Positions 50,754 through 59,438 of a stretch of DNA of 64,000 nucleotides are shown here, piece by piece. How positions within the stretch are numbered: position 1 is the stretch's first letter; each line of letters starts with the position of its first letter. Under the pieces are notes generated by a model. It was not told where the DNA came from and did no database searches. It saw only the letters and a program-made list of their open reading frames with translations. The stretch comes from Methanofollis sp. UBA420 (GTDB taxonomy: Archaea > Halobacteriota > Methanomicrobia > Methanomicrobiales > Methanofollaceae). The position numbers and the translations under genes were made by a program. The stretch covers positions 13,557-77,556 of the forward strand of contig NZ_DAGX01000006.1 of assembly GCF_002498315.1 (NCBI RefSeq), read 5' to 3'.

Positions 50754-51325
50754 GCATCTCGCTGCCCGGTCTTGAAGACGCTGCGGTCTACCTCGCCCTA
50801 TCCAGTCCGAAGACGCTCAGGGACGCAAATGTCGCCCTTGTCGAAGAAATCGTGAGACAGGGGTTCAGGGCGGTCGTCATCACCGTCAGCCAGCCTTCCC
50901 AGATACTCATGCAGGTCTATGCACGCCGCGGCATCGATACTTCGCGGGTCTCCTTTATCGATGCAATCACGAAGTACGCACTCGGGACAACACCACCACC
51001 CCGGGAAAACACGGCCTTTGTCAGCAACCCGCGGGACCTGACCAGCCTCAGCATCGCGATCACCGAGATGCTCAGGATGTACCCGGAAGAGCGGACATGC
51101 TATCTTATCGACTCGGTCACCACGATGCTCATCCACCTCTCCTCAGAGGACGTATCGAAGTTCATCCACTTCGCATCGGCAAAGCTTGGCATCATGGACA
51201 CACCCCTCGTCTTCCTCGCCGCCGAGAACAGCCTCAGCCCTATCCTCCTCGACCACCTGCTCACCTTCTCCAGCGAAGTGATCAGGATCGAGGCCCCGGT
51301 CTTCCCCCAGGCCCCATCCTCGTAG
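50750..51325 (+). CDS. RecA/KaiC-like protein lacking Walker A
   Basis: 191 residues. The alternation of strands and helices (RAVVITVSQPSQILMQVYARRG, RVSFIDAITK, RTCYLIDSVTTMLIHLS with a Walker B-like Asp, DTPLVFLAAENS) follows the RecA/RAD55-like core, but the place of the P-loop reads ALSSPKTLRDAN, with no GxxxxGKT. Such inactive RecA-like proteins occur in signalling operons of methanogens and halophiles. It would be an output or adaptor subunit; that is inference. Last gene of the unit. Confidence 0.72.
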   Translation: MSISLPGLEDAAVYLALSSPKTLRDANVALVEEIVRQGFRAVVITVSQPSQILMQVYARRGIDTSRVSFIDAITKYALGTTPPPRENTAFVSNPRDLTSLSIAITEMLRMYPEERTCYLIDSVTTMLIHLSSEDVSKFIHFASAKLGIMDTPLVFLAAENSLSPILLDHLLTFSSEVIRIEAPVFPQAPSS

Positions 51326-51632
51326 CCACAACCCGTTAATCCCTGCGAATACGTGAGATACGCGGCCCTATGGCGATGATGTTTTCATCAATTCCCACCG
51401 CGAACCGGTCCTCCCCCGCGCCCGGGGAGAGCGGTGCGGATCATCAGGGAGAGGTACCGATATAGATAGCCTCCGACGAGGAAAAAATAGATAATAACAG
51501 TTTTTTTGCAGAAAAATGGTTTTAAAATAGAAGTATCGGCAATCAATGCACCCAAACATTTCCGTCCAGATCCCTCCGGCATGCCACCACCCCACCCCCT
51601 ATATATCCACCAGATCAAAAATCGCGAGTACC
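51326..51632. other. Intergenic region with promoter of the metallophosphoesterase
   Basis: About 300 bases without a credible gene. CTATATATCC at 51599-51608 is a clear TATA box 25 bases before ATG 51633, giving a leaderless or nearly leaderless mRNA. Further upstream the DNA is a GC-rich stretch (CCCGCGCCCGGGGAGAG near 51415) and then AT-rich sequence with no feature I can name. Confidence 0.5.
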
Positions 51633-52541
51633 ATGGGGATCGGACTACCTCACCTGAAAAACCCCGGATATGCCTTCATCGCCATCGCTCTCCTCGTCTG
51701 CACACCTGCGACCCTGGGGTACATGGCCCTCGAAGGGCAGAGTTCCTCCGTCACCACCCTCTCCTTCGACGACGCCCCCGAGGGGGTCGTGTTCATCGCG
51801 GATCCCCATCTCAGGGCGGAGACCATCGACCATACCAGACGGATGATCCAGGAGATCAACGCCCTCCATCCCTCGGTCGTGCTCATTGGCGGGGACTTTG
51901 TCTATGACGAGGAGGCAGACCTCTCCCTCCAGCAGGTCTGGCAGGAGATCGACGCACCGGTGTACGCCGTCCTCGGCAACCACGATTACAGATCGGGCAC
52001 GGATGCTTTCAGCGGCCTGGAAAGGGTCGCAGCCATCAAAGAAACCACCCGGACGGCGGCAGGCTACGACATGAGCACGCTCAGGGACGGGACGGCCGAC
52101 GTCGCATTCGCCGACTCGGTCGAGGCAGAACTTGAAAAGAACGGCGTCACGGTGTTGAGAAACGAATATGTCACCCTCGACATCGATGGCAGCAGGCTCC
52201 GCATCGTCGGCGTGGACGACGGCTGGGCCGGCATGGCAGACCCGCCCGCGGTGCCGGAGGATGACGATGCCTTCACGATCTACATGATCCACGAACCCGA
52301 GTGCCGGGCCGACTGGGACGCCGACCTCATCCTTGCCGGCCACACCCATGGCGGGCAGGTCATGATCCCGGGCGTCAAGGACCTGAACGACCGGGGCGTC
52401 ATCGAACTCTCCGGTCTCATCCAGAAGGGCGGGGCACCGGTGTACATCAGCCGCGGCATCGGCACCTCCAACCTCAGGACAGACCTCCGTTTCAACGCCC
52501 CGCCCGAGATCGTCGTGATCGGCCCGGCCGGGACGATCTGA
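51633..52541 (+). CDS. Calcineurin-like metallophosphoesterase, membrane-anchored (copy 2)
   Basis: About 302 residues: an N-terminal anchor helix (AFIAIALLVCTPATLGYMAL), then a phosphoesterase domain with IADPHLR, GGDFV, GNHDYRS, and GHTHGGQV. It shares with the gene at 39504 the phrases IHEPECRADWD, GHTHGGQ and SRGIGTS, and the DGTADVAFAD insert, so the two are paralogues. The first metal motif is DPH instead of DLH. ATG 51633 is set by the TATA box 25 bases upstream. Confidence 0.88.
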   Translation: MGIGLPHLKNPGYAFIAIALLVCTPATLGYMALEGQSSSVTTLSFDDAPEGVVFIADPHLRAETIDHTRRMIQEINALHPSVVLIGGDFVYDEEADLSLQQVWQEIDAPVYAVLGNHDYRSGTDAFSGLERVAAIKETTRTAAGYDMSTLRDGTADVAFADSVEAELEKNGVTVLRNEYVTLDIDGSRLRIVGVDDGWAGMADPPAVPEDDDAFTIYMIHEPECRADWDADLILAGHTHGGQVMIPGVKDLNDRGVIELSGLIQKGGAPVYISRGIGTSNLRTDLRFNAPPEIVVIGPAGTI

Positions 52542-52574
52542 AGGATCCAGAAAACGGCCCTGTAGAAATACTCT

Positions 52575-52790
52575 GGATAGCAGCTCTGCGGGGGGCTGGC
52601 CGCCCCCCGATCCCTCGAAAACCTACGGTTTTCTCAAGCTCCCTTCGGTCGTCACCGCATCAGGATAGGACCGGGGACGGCAAATCCCCCTTCGTGTTCA
52701 TTGATTTTGCCTTCCGGATCCAATCGCAATTCCGGGGGTCCGGGGGCTGAGCCCCCGGCGCGAAGGTTTAGGAAGGTAGTTGAATCATGC
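52575..52790. repeat. Imperfect palindromic intergenic repeat, copy 3 (short)
   Basis: Between convergent genes. It contains GAAAACCTACGGTTTTC (hairpin), CTCCCTTCGGTCGTC (the reverse complement of CGACCGAAGGGAG seen at 655-960 and 3310-3700), CATCAGGATAGGA and GGGGGTCCGGGGGCTGAGCCCCCGG, all in the order found in the other copies. The CGAGCGTCAGCGAG part is missing, so this is a shorter or decayed unit. Confidence 0.75.
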
Positions 52791-52834
52791 TCATACCCAG
52801 AAAAGGTGAGGGGATCTACAAAGCCTAGAAATCC

Positions 52835-53458
52835 TTAGACTTTTTTTTCCGGGGCAGGGTTCATGAACAACAACGCCATCTCCTCCTTCGTCAGCCTCCG
52901 CAGGTAGAAGTTCCCGACCGCGGCGATGATGACCGCCCCGAAGAGGTCGAAGATCAGGTCGGTCATCGTGTCGTCGAGGCCGTGCTGGAGGGCGGTCCCG
53001 AGGAAAGTGTCGAAAAGATACTCGTAGATCTCCCAGAAGGCGCCGAGGGCCATCGTGAAGATCACGATGAAGAAGATGATCATCGGCCTGGTGAGCTGCA
53101 GGCCCGAGTACCGGTCGACCAGGAGGACGAGGACGAAACCCAGGACCGAGATGGTGATCGAGGAGACGAAATGCGCGATCTTGTCGTAGTACGGGGAAAA
53201 GAGGATATAATAATCGCTGACATGGCCGGCGACATGGAGGAAAAGGGAAAGGGCGATGAGGAGGTTCACTTCCCAGGGCATCGAGATATCAAACCTCCTC
53301 CTGACGAGGTACGGGACGGTGGTGAGAAAAAAGGCGAATGAACCGACGAGGCCTAGGAAATAATCCCCCCTGGCAAAACTGTACCCGACCTGGAGGAGGA
53401 TGAGACCCTGTACAGCGTAGGCAAGGAGGATCCCGGAAAAATTCAGCCGGCGCCCCAT
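52835..53458 (-). CDS. DUF2238/YjdF-like membrane protein
   Basis: 207 residues with six membrane segments. The polar residues inside the membrane, YYDKIAHFVSS, GAFWEIYEYLFDT and DTMTDLIFDLFGA, match the DUF2238 (YjdF) family, where Asp, His and Glu residues in helices suggest metal or proton handling; no activity is known. Last residues NPAPEKKV are cytoplasmic. It stands alone. Confidence 0.75.
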   Translation of the reverse strand: MGRRLNFSGILLAYAVQGLILLQVGYSFARGDYFLGLVGSFAFFLTTVPYLVRRRFDISMPWEVNLLIALSLFLHVAGHVSDYYILFSPYYDKIAHFVSSITISVLGFVLVLLVDRYSGLQLTRPMIIFFIVIFTMALGAFWEIYEYLFDTFLGTALQHGLDDTMTDLIFDLFGAVIIAAVGNFYLRRLTKEEMALLFMNPAPEKKV

Positions 53459-53562
53459 GGAATGATGCCTCTATGGGATGCCGGCCATATAAGATTACCC
53501 GGAAAAAGAGGGGCGAGGTTTTCCCGCCCGGAAGTTAGGCATGTGCAGTTTTTCCCCGGCAT

Positions 53563-54780
53563 TTACACCCGTTTTACCCGTTCGGCAAGGGCAAGGCCGG
53601 CCCGGTAGCACGCCTCGCGCTCGTCGGCGTCAGGCCTGAAATAGACCTCCATGCCGCCGTCGATCACCTCGATCCCGGCCTTCTTCATGTCGCCGGCGAT
53701 CTGCTCCACCGCACCGCCGTGGCCGCCGTGCGAGCCGAAGGCAAAGCCGACCTTCTTCTCCGCCAGCCGACCGGGCCGGAGGCCGCGGAGGTACGAGAGG
53801 AACCCGGCGACCGTCGGGAGGACTTCGTCCTCCAGGGTCGGCGACCCGACAAGGAGAGCCTTCGAGTCGAGCATCTCGGCGACGATGTCTGAGCGGTGGC
53901 ACCCTTCATACCTCCCATCCTTGAGGAGGCAGACCTTCACCTCGAGGCCGCCGTCCATCGCGCCGTCGGCAAGGGCCTTCGCCATCATGTCGGTCGAACC
54001 GTGCATCGTGTCATAGACGATCGTCACCTTGTCTTTAGAGACACCCTTCGACCACTCGACATAGGAGGTGACGATATCGGCGGCATGGGAACGCCAGATA
54101 ATCCCATGGGAGGGGGCGATCATCCTGATCCCGATGCCGAGGTCGCCGACCTGGCCGAGTTTTTTCAGCACTTTCGGGGCGAGGGGGATGATCAGGTTCG
54201 CAAAGAACTTCTTCGCGTGACCGAGAGCGGCGTCCTTCCCCAGTTCATCGTCAAAGCGTTCGGACGACGCAACATGCTGACCGAAGGCGTCATTCGGGAA
54301 GAGGATCTCCTCTTCGGCGAGGTAGGTGAACATCGAGTCTGGCCAGTGGAGCATCGGCGCTTCCAGGAAGACCAGGGTCTTTTTGCCGAGGTCGAGCGTC
54401 TCGCCGGTCTTCACCACCTTCAGGTTCCAGTCCTTCGTGTTGTAGTGGCGGGCAAAGCCCTTCACCGCGACCTCGGTGCAGTAGATCGGGACGCCGGGGA
54501 GCATCTTTGCGATCTTCGGCAGGCCACCCGAGTGGTCCACCTCAATGTGATTTGCAATGATCACGTCAATCTTTTTCGGGTCGATGACCGAGGCCACCCG
54601 GCCGAGCACCTGGTCCTCGAAGCCAGGATAGCAGGTGTCGATGAGGGCGGTCTTCTCCTCGCCGACGACGAGGTAGGCATTGTAGGTCGTCCCGGGCAGG
54701 GTGTAGCCGTGGTAGTCGCGGAGGTTCCAGTCGATGGCGCCGACCCAGTAAACGCCCTGTGCAAGTTCTGTCGCTTTCAT
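53563..54780 (-). CDS. fprA: A-type flavoprotein, F420H2 oxidase-like (FprA)
   Basis: 405 residues: an N-terminal metallo-beta-lactamase-type di-iron domain (HIEVDHSGG, with further ligands in MLHWPDSM, NDAFGQHVAS and SHGIIWR) and a C-terminal flavodoxin domain with TMHGSTDMMAKAL for FMN and SHGGHGGAV. In methanogens such proteins reduce oxygen to water with electrons from F420H2, an oxygen defence. It is divergent from an msvR gene, the same arrangement as described for fpaA/msvR in Methanothermobacter, with an operator in between. Confidence 0.93.
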   Translation of the reverse strand: MKATELAQGVYWVGAIDWNLRDYHGYTLPGTTYNAYLVVGEEKTALIDTCYPGFEDQVLGRVASVIDPKKIDVIIANHIEVDHSGGLPKIAKMLPGVPIYCTEVAVKGFARHYNTKDWNLKVVKTGETLDLGKKTLVFLEAPMLHWPDSMFTYLAEEEILFPNDAFGQHVASSERFDDELGKDAALGHAKKFFANLIIPLAPKVLKKLGQVGDLGIGIRMIAPSHGIIWRSHAADIVTSYVEWSKGVSKDKVTIVYDTMHGSTDMMAKALADGAMDGGLEVKVCLLKDGRYEGCHRSDIVAEMLDSKALLVGSPTLEDEVLPTVAGFLSYLRGLRPGRLAEKKVGFAFGSHGGHGGAVEQIAGDMKKAGIEVIDGGMEVYFRPDADEREACYRAGLALAERVKRV

Positions 54781-54792
54781 TTCTTTTCACCT

Positions 54793-54834
54793 TTTGTTCG
54801 TACTGTTACTAACATTCTGTAGTATACGAACAAA
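54793..54834. promoter_or_regulatory. Inverted-repeat operator between fprA and msvR (probable MsvR site)
   Basis: TTTGTTCGTA (54793-54802) and TACGAACAAA (54825-54834) are perfect ten-base inverted arms 22 bases apart. They contain the TTCGTA/TACGAA half-sites described for MsvR, there separated by four bases. The right arm adjoins ACTATATGA, the likely TATA box of msvR, and the left arm lies just before the fprA ribosome-binding region, so binding would affect both genes. Confidence 0.65.
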
Positions 54835-54867
54835 ACTATATGATTCTTCCGGCACCATCTCTGAGAG

Positions 54868-55635
54868 ATGGGTGCGGCGCGAAAAGGAGGATCGATCGAA
54901 CTCTTCGCAAGCAGGGGAGGAGTTCATGCGGTCAAAAGCCCGGTCAGGGTGGCGATCCTGGAGATGCTCGCGGACGGGGAGATGCCCTTCGACACGATCG
55001 TGGAGAGGACCGGGAGGGCGAAGTCAACGGTCTCTGTCCACCTGCGAGATATGGTGGAGGAGGGGATCCTGGGGGAGCGACCGGATCCTGCAGATGCACG
55101 GCGGAAGATCTTCTTCATCGCCGCCGACCACCTCGGTGCGCTCTCGGCCATGGACCGGATACCGGAGGAAATCGCACGTTATGCGGTTGAGTACAATGAG
55201 GGGGATGGCGACCCCTTCGCCTTCTACCGCCTGATGTTTCGGACCCTCAGGACGATGCTCATGCAGACCGGCGTCAACCTCGACCCTGTCCTCTTCGAGG
55301 CAGGGAGAAAGGTCGGCGAGGCGGTGGCGCCGGCCCTCACCGACCAGAACGCAGGAGATTTTCTCGGCAAAGTCGCCCGTTTCTGGGAAGAGCACCGCCT
55401 CGGACGGGTCGAGGCCGGCCCTGCAGCGCCCTTCGAGGTCTTTGTCTATGACTGCTTCGAGTGCGCCGACCTCCCGCGGATCGGGCGACCCGCCTGCTCC
55501 TTCGACACCGGCATCCTCACTGCTGTCTTCTCCGCACAGTTCAGGAGGGAGATGGAGGTCACCGAGACGCACTGTTATGCCGCGGGCGATTCTTACTGCC
55601 GGTTCGTGATCAGGGAAGCCGGGCCCAAAAAATAA
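54868..55635 (+). CDS. msvR: MsvR-type redox regulator (HTH + V4R domain)
   Basis: 255 residues: an ArsR-like winged helix (VKSPVRVAILEMLADGEMPFDTIVERTGRAKSTVSVHLRDMVEEGIL) and a C-terminal V4R domain with CFECADLP, ACSFDTG, THCYAAGDSYCRFVI. The Cys residues of the V4R domain are those that sense oxidation in MsvR of methanogens, which controls its own gene and the divergent flavoprotein gene. ATG 54868 lies about 25 bases after the TATA box ACTATATG, so the mRNA is almost leaderless. Confidence 0.9.
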   Translation: MGAARKGGSIELFASRGGVHAVKSPVRVAILEMLADGEMPFDTIVERTGRAKSTVSVHLRDMVEEGILGERPDPADARRKIFFIAADHLGALSAMDRIPEEIARYAVEYNEGDGDPFAFYRLMFRTLRTMLMQTGVNLDPVLFEAGRKVGEAVAPALTDQNAGDFLGKVARFWEEHRLGRVEAGPAAPFEVFVYDCFECADLPRIGRPACSFDTGILTAVFSAQFRREMEVTETHCYAAGDSYCRFVIREAGPKK

Positions 55636-55830
55636 CTCATCATACTTTTTTCGGCATTAGGGCATCAGAGGAGCATAGAACATCAAAATGTCTCTACGCC
55701 CACGGAAAAAATAAAGCAGTTTCGGACGGAAAACTAGATTTTCAGGATATTCTGGTCTGCCATTCCGGATTCGATCTTACGTACATGAACTCTCAGATCC
55801 AAAAAAGGGATCGGTCTCCCGATTGGGAGG

Positions 55831-56961
55831 TCACACACCGCCGATCCCGAGAATGATCAGGGAGAAAAGAATGAAGTCATAGGTGGCATGGGTGATAGCG
55901 CAGACGGTCGTGTTCGTCCTGACCCTGAGGTACGCAAAGACCAGGCCGGCAAGGAGGACAGAGAGAAGGCCGTCCCACGCGTACTGGTAGGCATGGAGGG
56001 CGGCGAAGACGAGGACCGAGAACGCGATGCCAAAGCGCGGCTGGAGGACGCCGCGGATCGCGAGTTCTTCGCCCACGCCCGCGACGACCGCCGCAACCAG
56101 GGCGGCACAGGGTGTCAGGTACGAGGCGAAGAGCGCCTCCGTATAATCGGCGTCGGTGACGTACCAGCCGAAATAATTCCAGACCGCCGTGATCGCGTGG
56201 TCCACGACCGAGAAGACGAGGACGAGGGCCACACCGACGCCGAGGGCGAAGGCGACAGAGCGGAGAGTCGGCATCACGACGCCGAGGCGCTCCAGGGCCT
56301 CGGGAAGAGACCTCTTCACGAAGAGGCCGACAGCGATGAAGGAGCCGAAGATGGTCCAGAAAAGACCGTATGCATCGGATTTCGCCGCGTCTGCCGGGGA
56401 GATCGGCGCGATGGCGAACTCCGCGTTTGCCATCAGGTCGACGAGGGGCGGGTGGCCGATGACCAGGAGGGGGATGGGCGGGATGATCATGAGGGCGGTG
56501 ATCATCACAAGGGCCACGGTGTGGACAAAGTTGTCAGGGTCGATCGGGATGTACCGCGCAAGATAGAGGCGGACCTGTCGCGAAAAGCCGAGCAGGCTGA
56601 CCCCGGCCGCAAGCAGGGAGAGGAGCAGGCCCTCGAAGAGGGCGAGGACCATCTCGAAAGGCGGTTCTTCGACCTCAAGCAGGGACATCCAGGGCGCCAG
56701 ACAGAAGAACCAGGAGACAAGCGCAAGCGCCAGGACGAAGATGACGGCAAGGGCCGCAACGACAGGGCGCAGGCGCGGACGGTCGAGAGAGAGGAAAGCA
56801 AGGAGGGCGATCAGAAAGATCGGTGCCGCCTCGGCCCCTGTCGAGAAGAAGAGGCCGATGTCGCCCTGCGGGTCGCCGGAGAGACCAACGACGAGGGCAA
56901 GCGCTCCGGCAAGGAGGGCGAGCAGGATCAAAAATGGGTGGAAGGTGGATCTGTCCATCAT
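55831..56961 (-). CDS. CPBP-family intramembrane metalloprotease
   Basis: 376 residues with about ten membrane segments. The C-terminal half has EELAIRG (motif 1, Glu-Glu and Arg), a FAALHAYQY (motif 2, His) and ITHATYDF (His) that form the active site of the CPBP/Abi (type II CAAX-protease-like) family. The N-terminal half is a family-specific membrane domain. Substrate unknown; relatives process prenylated or bacteriocin-type peptides or act in immunity. ATTTATGAT stands about 35 bases upstream of the ATG. Confidence 0.87.
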   Translation of the reverse strand: MMDRSTFHPFLILLALLAGALALVVGLSGDPQGDIGLFFSTGAEAAPIFLIALLAFLSLDRPRLRPVVAALAVIFVLALALVSWFFCLAPWMSLLEVEEPPFEMVLALFEGLLLSLLAAGVSLLGFSRQVRLYLARYIPIDPDNFVHTVALVMITALMIIPPIPLLVIGHPPLVDLMANAEFAIAPISPADAAKSDAYGLFWTIFGSFIAVGLFVKRSLPEALERLGVVMPTLRSVAFALGVGVALVLVFSVVDHAITAVWNYFGWYVTDADYTEALFASYLTPCAALVAAVVAGVGEELAIRGVLQPRFGIAFSVLVFAALHAYQYAWDGLLSVLLAGLVFAYLRVRTNTTVCAITHATYDFILFSLIILGIGGV

Positions 56962-57335
56962 GATATCAGAAGATCACTGTACGCCCGCGGATCATAAATA
57001 TCCGCCTTCCACCCGATTTTTCGGCTTTGCAGAATCGCTCATGAAACGCACGCCTCAAGCATACCGGATGAAAATAGTTTCGAAGAGATCTCCGGGGCGT
57101 GGAAGGTTTCTTGATCCCTCTTTTCACGATAGAAGAACAGGTAGAGACCTCGCTCAATCGCCGCCCCCACCTATCCTCTGTCTGTGGGGGGTTCCGGGAT
57201 GAAGATAGGGTCTGGAAGGCAAAGGGCCGATCATTCTGAGGCGAGATCGATCTGAGAATGAAGATTTCTACAGAGCCCCCTTTTTCAGCATTTACACGGT
57301 CGGGTCAGAAAAACAGGAGGCCGGAGACCCCGCTC
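56962..57335. other. Gene-free stretch
   Basis: About 370 bases between two minus-strand genes. Except for the CPBP gene's TATA-like sequence at its left end I see no gene, RNA or repeat. It contains short runs such as CTATCCTCTGTCTGTGGGGGGTTCCGG that recall the intergenic repeat family but are too short to assign. Confidence 0.5.
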
Positions 57336-58178
57336 CTATGCGCCAGCGAGTTCTCTCACCATCGCGATGTTCCCAACATCGTCTCGCCGATCGTCCACCG
57401 GGGTCTCGCAGATCAGGGGAAGGCGGCGGACCGCCGGGACCGCGAAGAAGGCGCGGAAGCCTTCCTCCCCGATCGCCCCCAGGCCGATATGCTCATGGCG
57501 GTCGAGGTGCGAGCCGAGACCGCCCTTGCAGTCGTTGCAGTGGACGACACGCAGGCGGTCGAGCCCGATCGCGTCGTCGAAGGCGTCGAGGGTCTCCCCG
57601 ACGAAAGTCTCCTCCCGCAGGTCATAGCCCGCGGCAAAGGCATGGCAGGTGTCGAAGCAGACGGCGGCCCTCTCTTCAGGGAGGGCCTCCAGGATCAACC
57701 TGATCTCCTCAAAATTACCGCCAAGACTGTTCTTCGTCCCCGCCGTGTTTTCGAGGAGGAGGACGGCATCACCCTCAGCCTCGTCGAAGGCGTGCAGGAC
57801 GCCGTCGATGAGCCGCCGACGCCCGCCCTCGATCCCGGTACCCAGGTGGCTGCCCAGGTGCATCACAAGGAAGGGGACGCCGAGGTGGTCGCAGCGCCTG
57901 AGTTCGGCGGCGAGGGTCAGGACGGACTTCTGGTACACCTCCTCCTTCGGGGAGGCGAGGTTCGGCAGGTACGGCATGTGGACGACGGCCGGGCCGATCC
58001 CTGCGGCTTCGAGGCGGGAGCGGAAAGCGGCGGCATCGCCATCGGTGAGGGGCCTGAACATCCACCCCCGCGGGTTCCGGGAGAAGATCTGGAAGGTGGT
58101 GCACCCCCGCTCCCCGGCCCGCCCGACGGCATCGGCAAGGGACCCGGCGATGGAGACATGGCAACCGACGCGTAGCAT
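57336..58178 (-). CDS. nfo: Endonuclease IV
   Basis: 280 residues from an ATG at 58178 (MLRVGCHVSIAGSL). GCHVSIAGSL, VHMPYLPNLASP, HLGSHLGTG, LLLENTAGTK, CFDTCHAFAAGYD, VVHCNDCKGGLGSHLDRHEHIGLG and LICETP carry the metal ligands (His, Glu, Asp) of the Nfo family, a TIM barrel with three zinc ions. It cuts the backbone at abasic sites in base-excision repair, and could act after the OGG-type glycosylase encoded 19 kb away. The longer open frame upstream is antisense to the ABC permease and not used. Confidence 0.93.
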   Translation of the reverse strand: MLRVGCHVSIAGSLADAVGRAGERGCTTFQIFSRNPRGWMFRPLTDGDAAAFRSRLEAAGIGPAVVHMPYLPNLASPKEEVYQKSVLTLAAELRRCDHLGVPFLVMHLGSHLGTGIEGGRRRLIDGVLHAFDEAEGDAVLLLENTAGTKNSLGGNFEEIRLILEALPEERAAVCFDTCHAFAAGYDLREETFVGETLDAFDDAIGLDRLRVVHCNDCKGGLGSHLDRHEHIGLGAIGEEGFRAFFAVPAVRRLPLICETPVDDRRDDVGNIAMVRELAGA

Positions 58179-58277
58179 GGAGATGCGTGTGGCATCAGGG
58201 AAGATGAGGGTGACGATCCGGAGAGGCTCCGGACCGGCACGTTTATTGCCGCGCCGCTCAGGGATGCAAGTGTCGGT

Positions 58278-59438
58278 ATGATCTTTTTTGAGTTCGCCAG
58301 GCGAAACGTGCGCCTCCACTGGCTCCGGTCCCTCCTTGCGGTGATCGGGATCGTCATCGGGGTCGCCGCCATCGCATCGATGGGAATCCTCGGCAACAGC
58401 CTGGTGCTCTCCATCTCCGAGACCCTCACCGACGTCGGCGACACCATCGTTATCACGCCCCATACCGGCGGCGGGAACGGGCCGCCCGGCGCCTCCTCGA
58501 AGGGGATCTCGGACAGGCAGGTGACTGAGATCCGGCGCGCTGTCGGGTCGAATGTCGTGGTCCCCCTCTATGTAGGCGGGGACCGGGTTGTCATTGGCGG
58601 CGAGGTCGGGGCCGCATCCATCTACGGGATGCGCCAGGAGGACGTACCTGAACTCCTCGACCTCGAAGACGGTGTCTACCTGCGGGGTCCGACAACGGCG
58701 ATGGCCGGCGCGAAACTCGCCGAAGAGTACGACCTCAGGGTCGGAAGCCGGGTCAGGGTCGGCGACGAGGAAGAAAAGCTCAGGACATCCGGGATCATCA
58801 GGGAGCGGGGCGTCGGTTTCGACATCAATCCAGACTACGCCCTCGTCGTCTCAGACACCTTCTACCAGGACTTCTACGACGTGGACGAATGGGACCAGGT
58901 GATCGTCAAGGTGCGCGACCTCAACGAGATCGACGCGGTCAAGGCCGCCATCGAGGACCAGCTCAACAGGAGAGAGCAGGTGGTGAACGTCCTCGACACG
59001 AAGGCGATCCTGGAGACCCTCATCGAGACCTTCAACAGCATCTCGACGTTTACCACGGCCATCGGCGGCATCTCCCTCGTCGTCGCCGGGGTCTCCATCT
59101 TCAATGTGATGATGATGTCGGTGACGGAAAGGACAAAGGAGATCGGGGTGATCAGGTCCATCGGCGCCCTGCAGAAGGAGGTCCTCCTGATGTTCCTGTA
59201 CGAGTCCCTCATCCTCGGCCTGACCGGGAGCGCCATCGGAGGCCTCATGAGTTTTGTCGGCGGCTACCTCGCGGTCAGCGTCATGCTCCAGGACACCTCG
59301 TACCTCTTTGTCCCTTCAAGCCTTGTCTACGTCCTGTACGGGATGGCCTTCGGCATCGGCACGAGTATCCTCTCCGGCCTCTACCCCGCGTGGAAGGCCT
59401 CCCATGTCAACCCGATCGAGGCGTTGCGGCATGAATGA
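58278..59438 (+). CDS. MacB/FtsX-type ABC transporter permease 1
   Basis: 386 residues: an N-terminal membrane helix (LRSLLAVIGIVIGVAAIASMGILG), a large extracellular domain (MacB periplasmic core-like, about residues 50-240) and three C-terminal helices of the FtsX domain (SLVVAGVSIFNVMMMSVTERTKEIGVIRSIGAL). First of four genes with a single ATPase; such systems act as mechanotransmission machines, moving lipoproteins or peptides rather than solutes through a channel. Its end overlaps the ATPase gene by eight bases. Confidence 0.88.
   Translation: MIFFEFARRNVRLHWLRSLLAVIGIVIGVAAIASMGILGNSLVLSISETLTDVGDTIVITPHTGGGNGPPGASSKGISDRQVTEIRRAVGSNVVVPLYVGGDRVVIGGEVGAASIYGMRQEDVPELLDLEDGVYLRGPTTAMAGAKLAEEYDLRVGSRVRVGDEEEKLRTSGIIRERGVGFDINPDYALVVSDTFYQDFYDVDEWDQVIVKVRDLNEIDAVKAAIEDQLNRREQVVNVLDTKAILETLIETFNSISTFTTAIGGISLVVAGVSIFNVMMMSVTERTKEIGVIRSIGALQKEVLLMFLYESLILGLTGSAIGGLMSFVGGYLAVSVMLQDTSYLFVPSSLVYVLYGMAFGIGTSILSGLYPAWKASHVNPIEALRHE

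Noticed and set aside
57336..58463. Endonuclease IV starting at 58463
   Set aside because: The extra 95 residues are antisense to the ABC permease and not part of the family; the ATG at 58178 gives the normal N-terminus.
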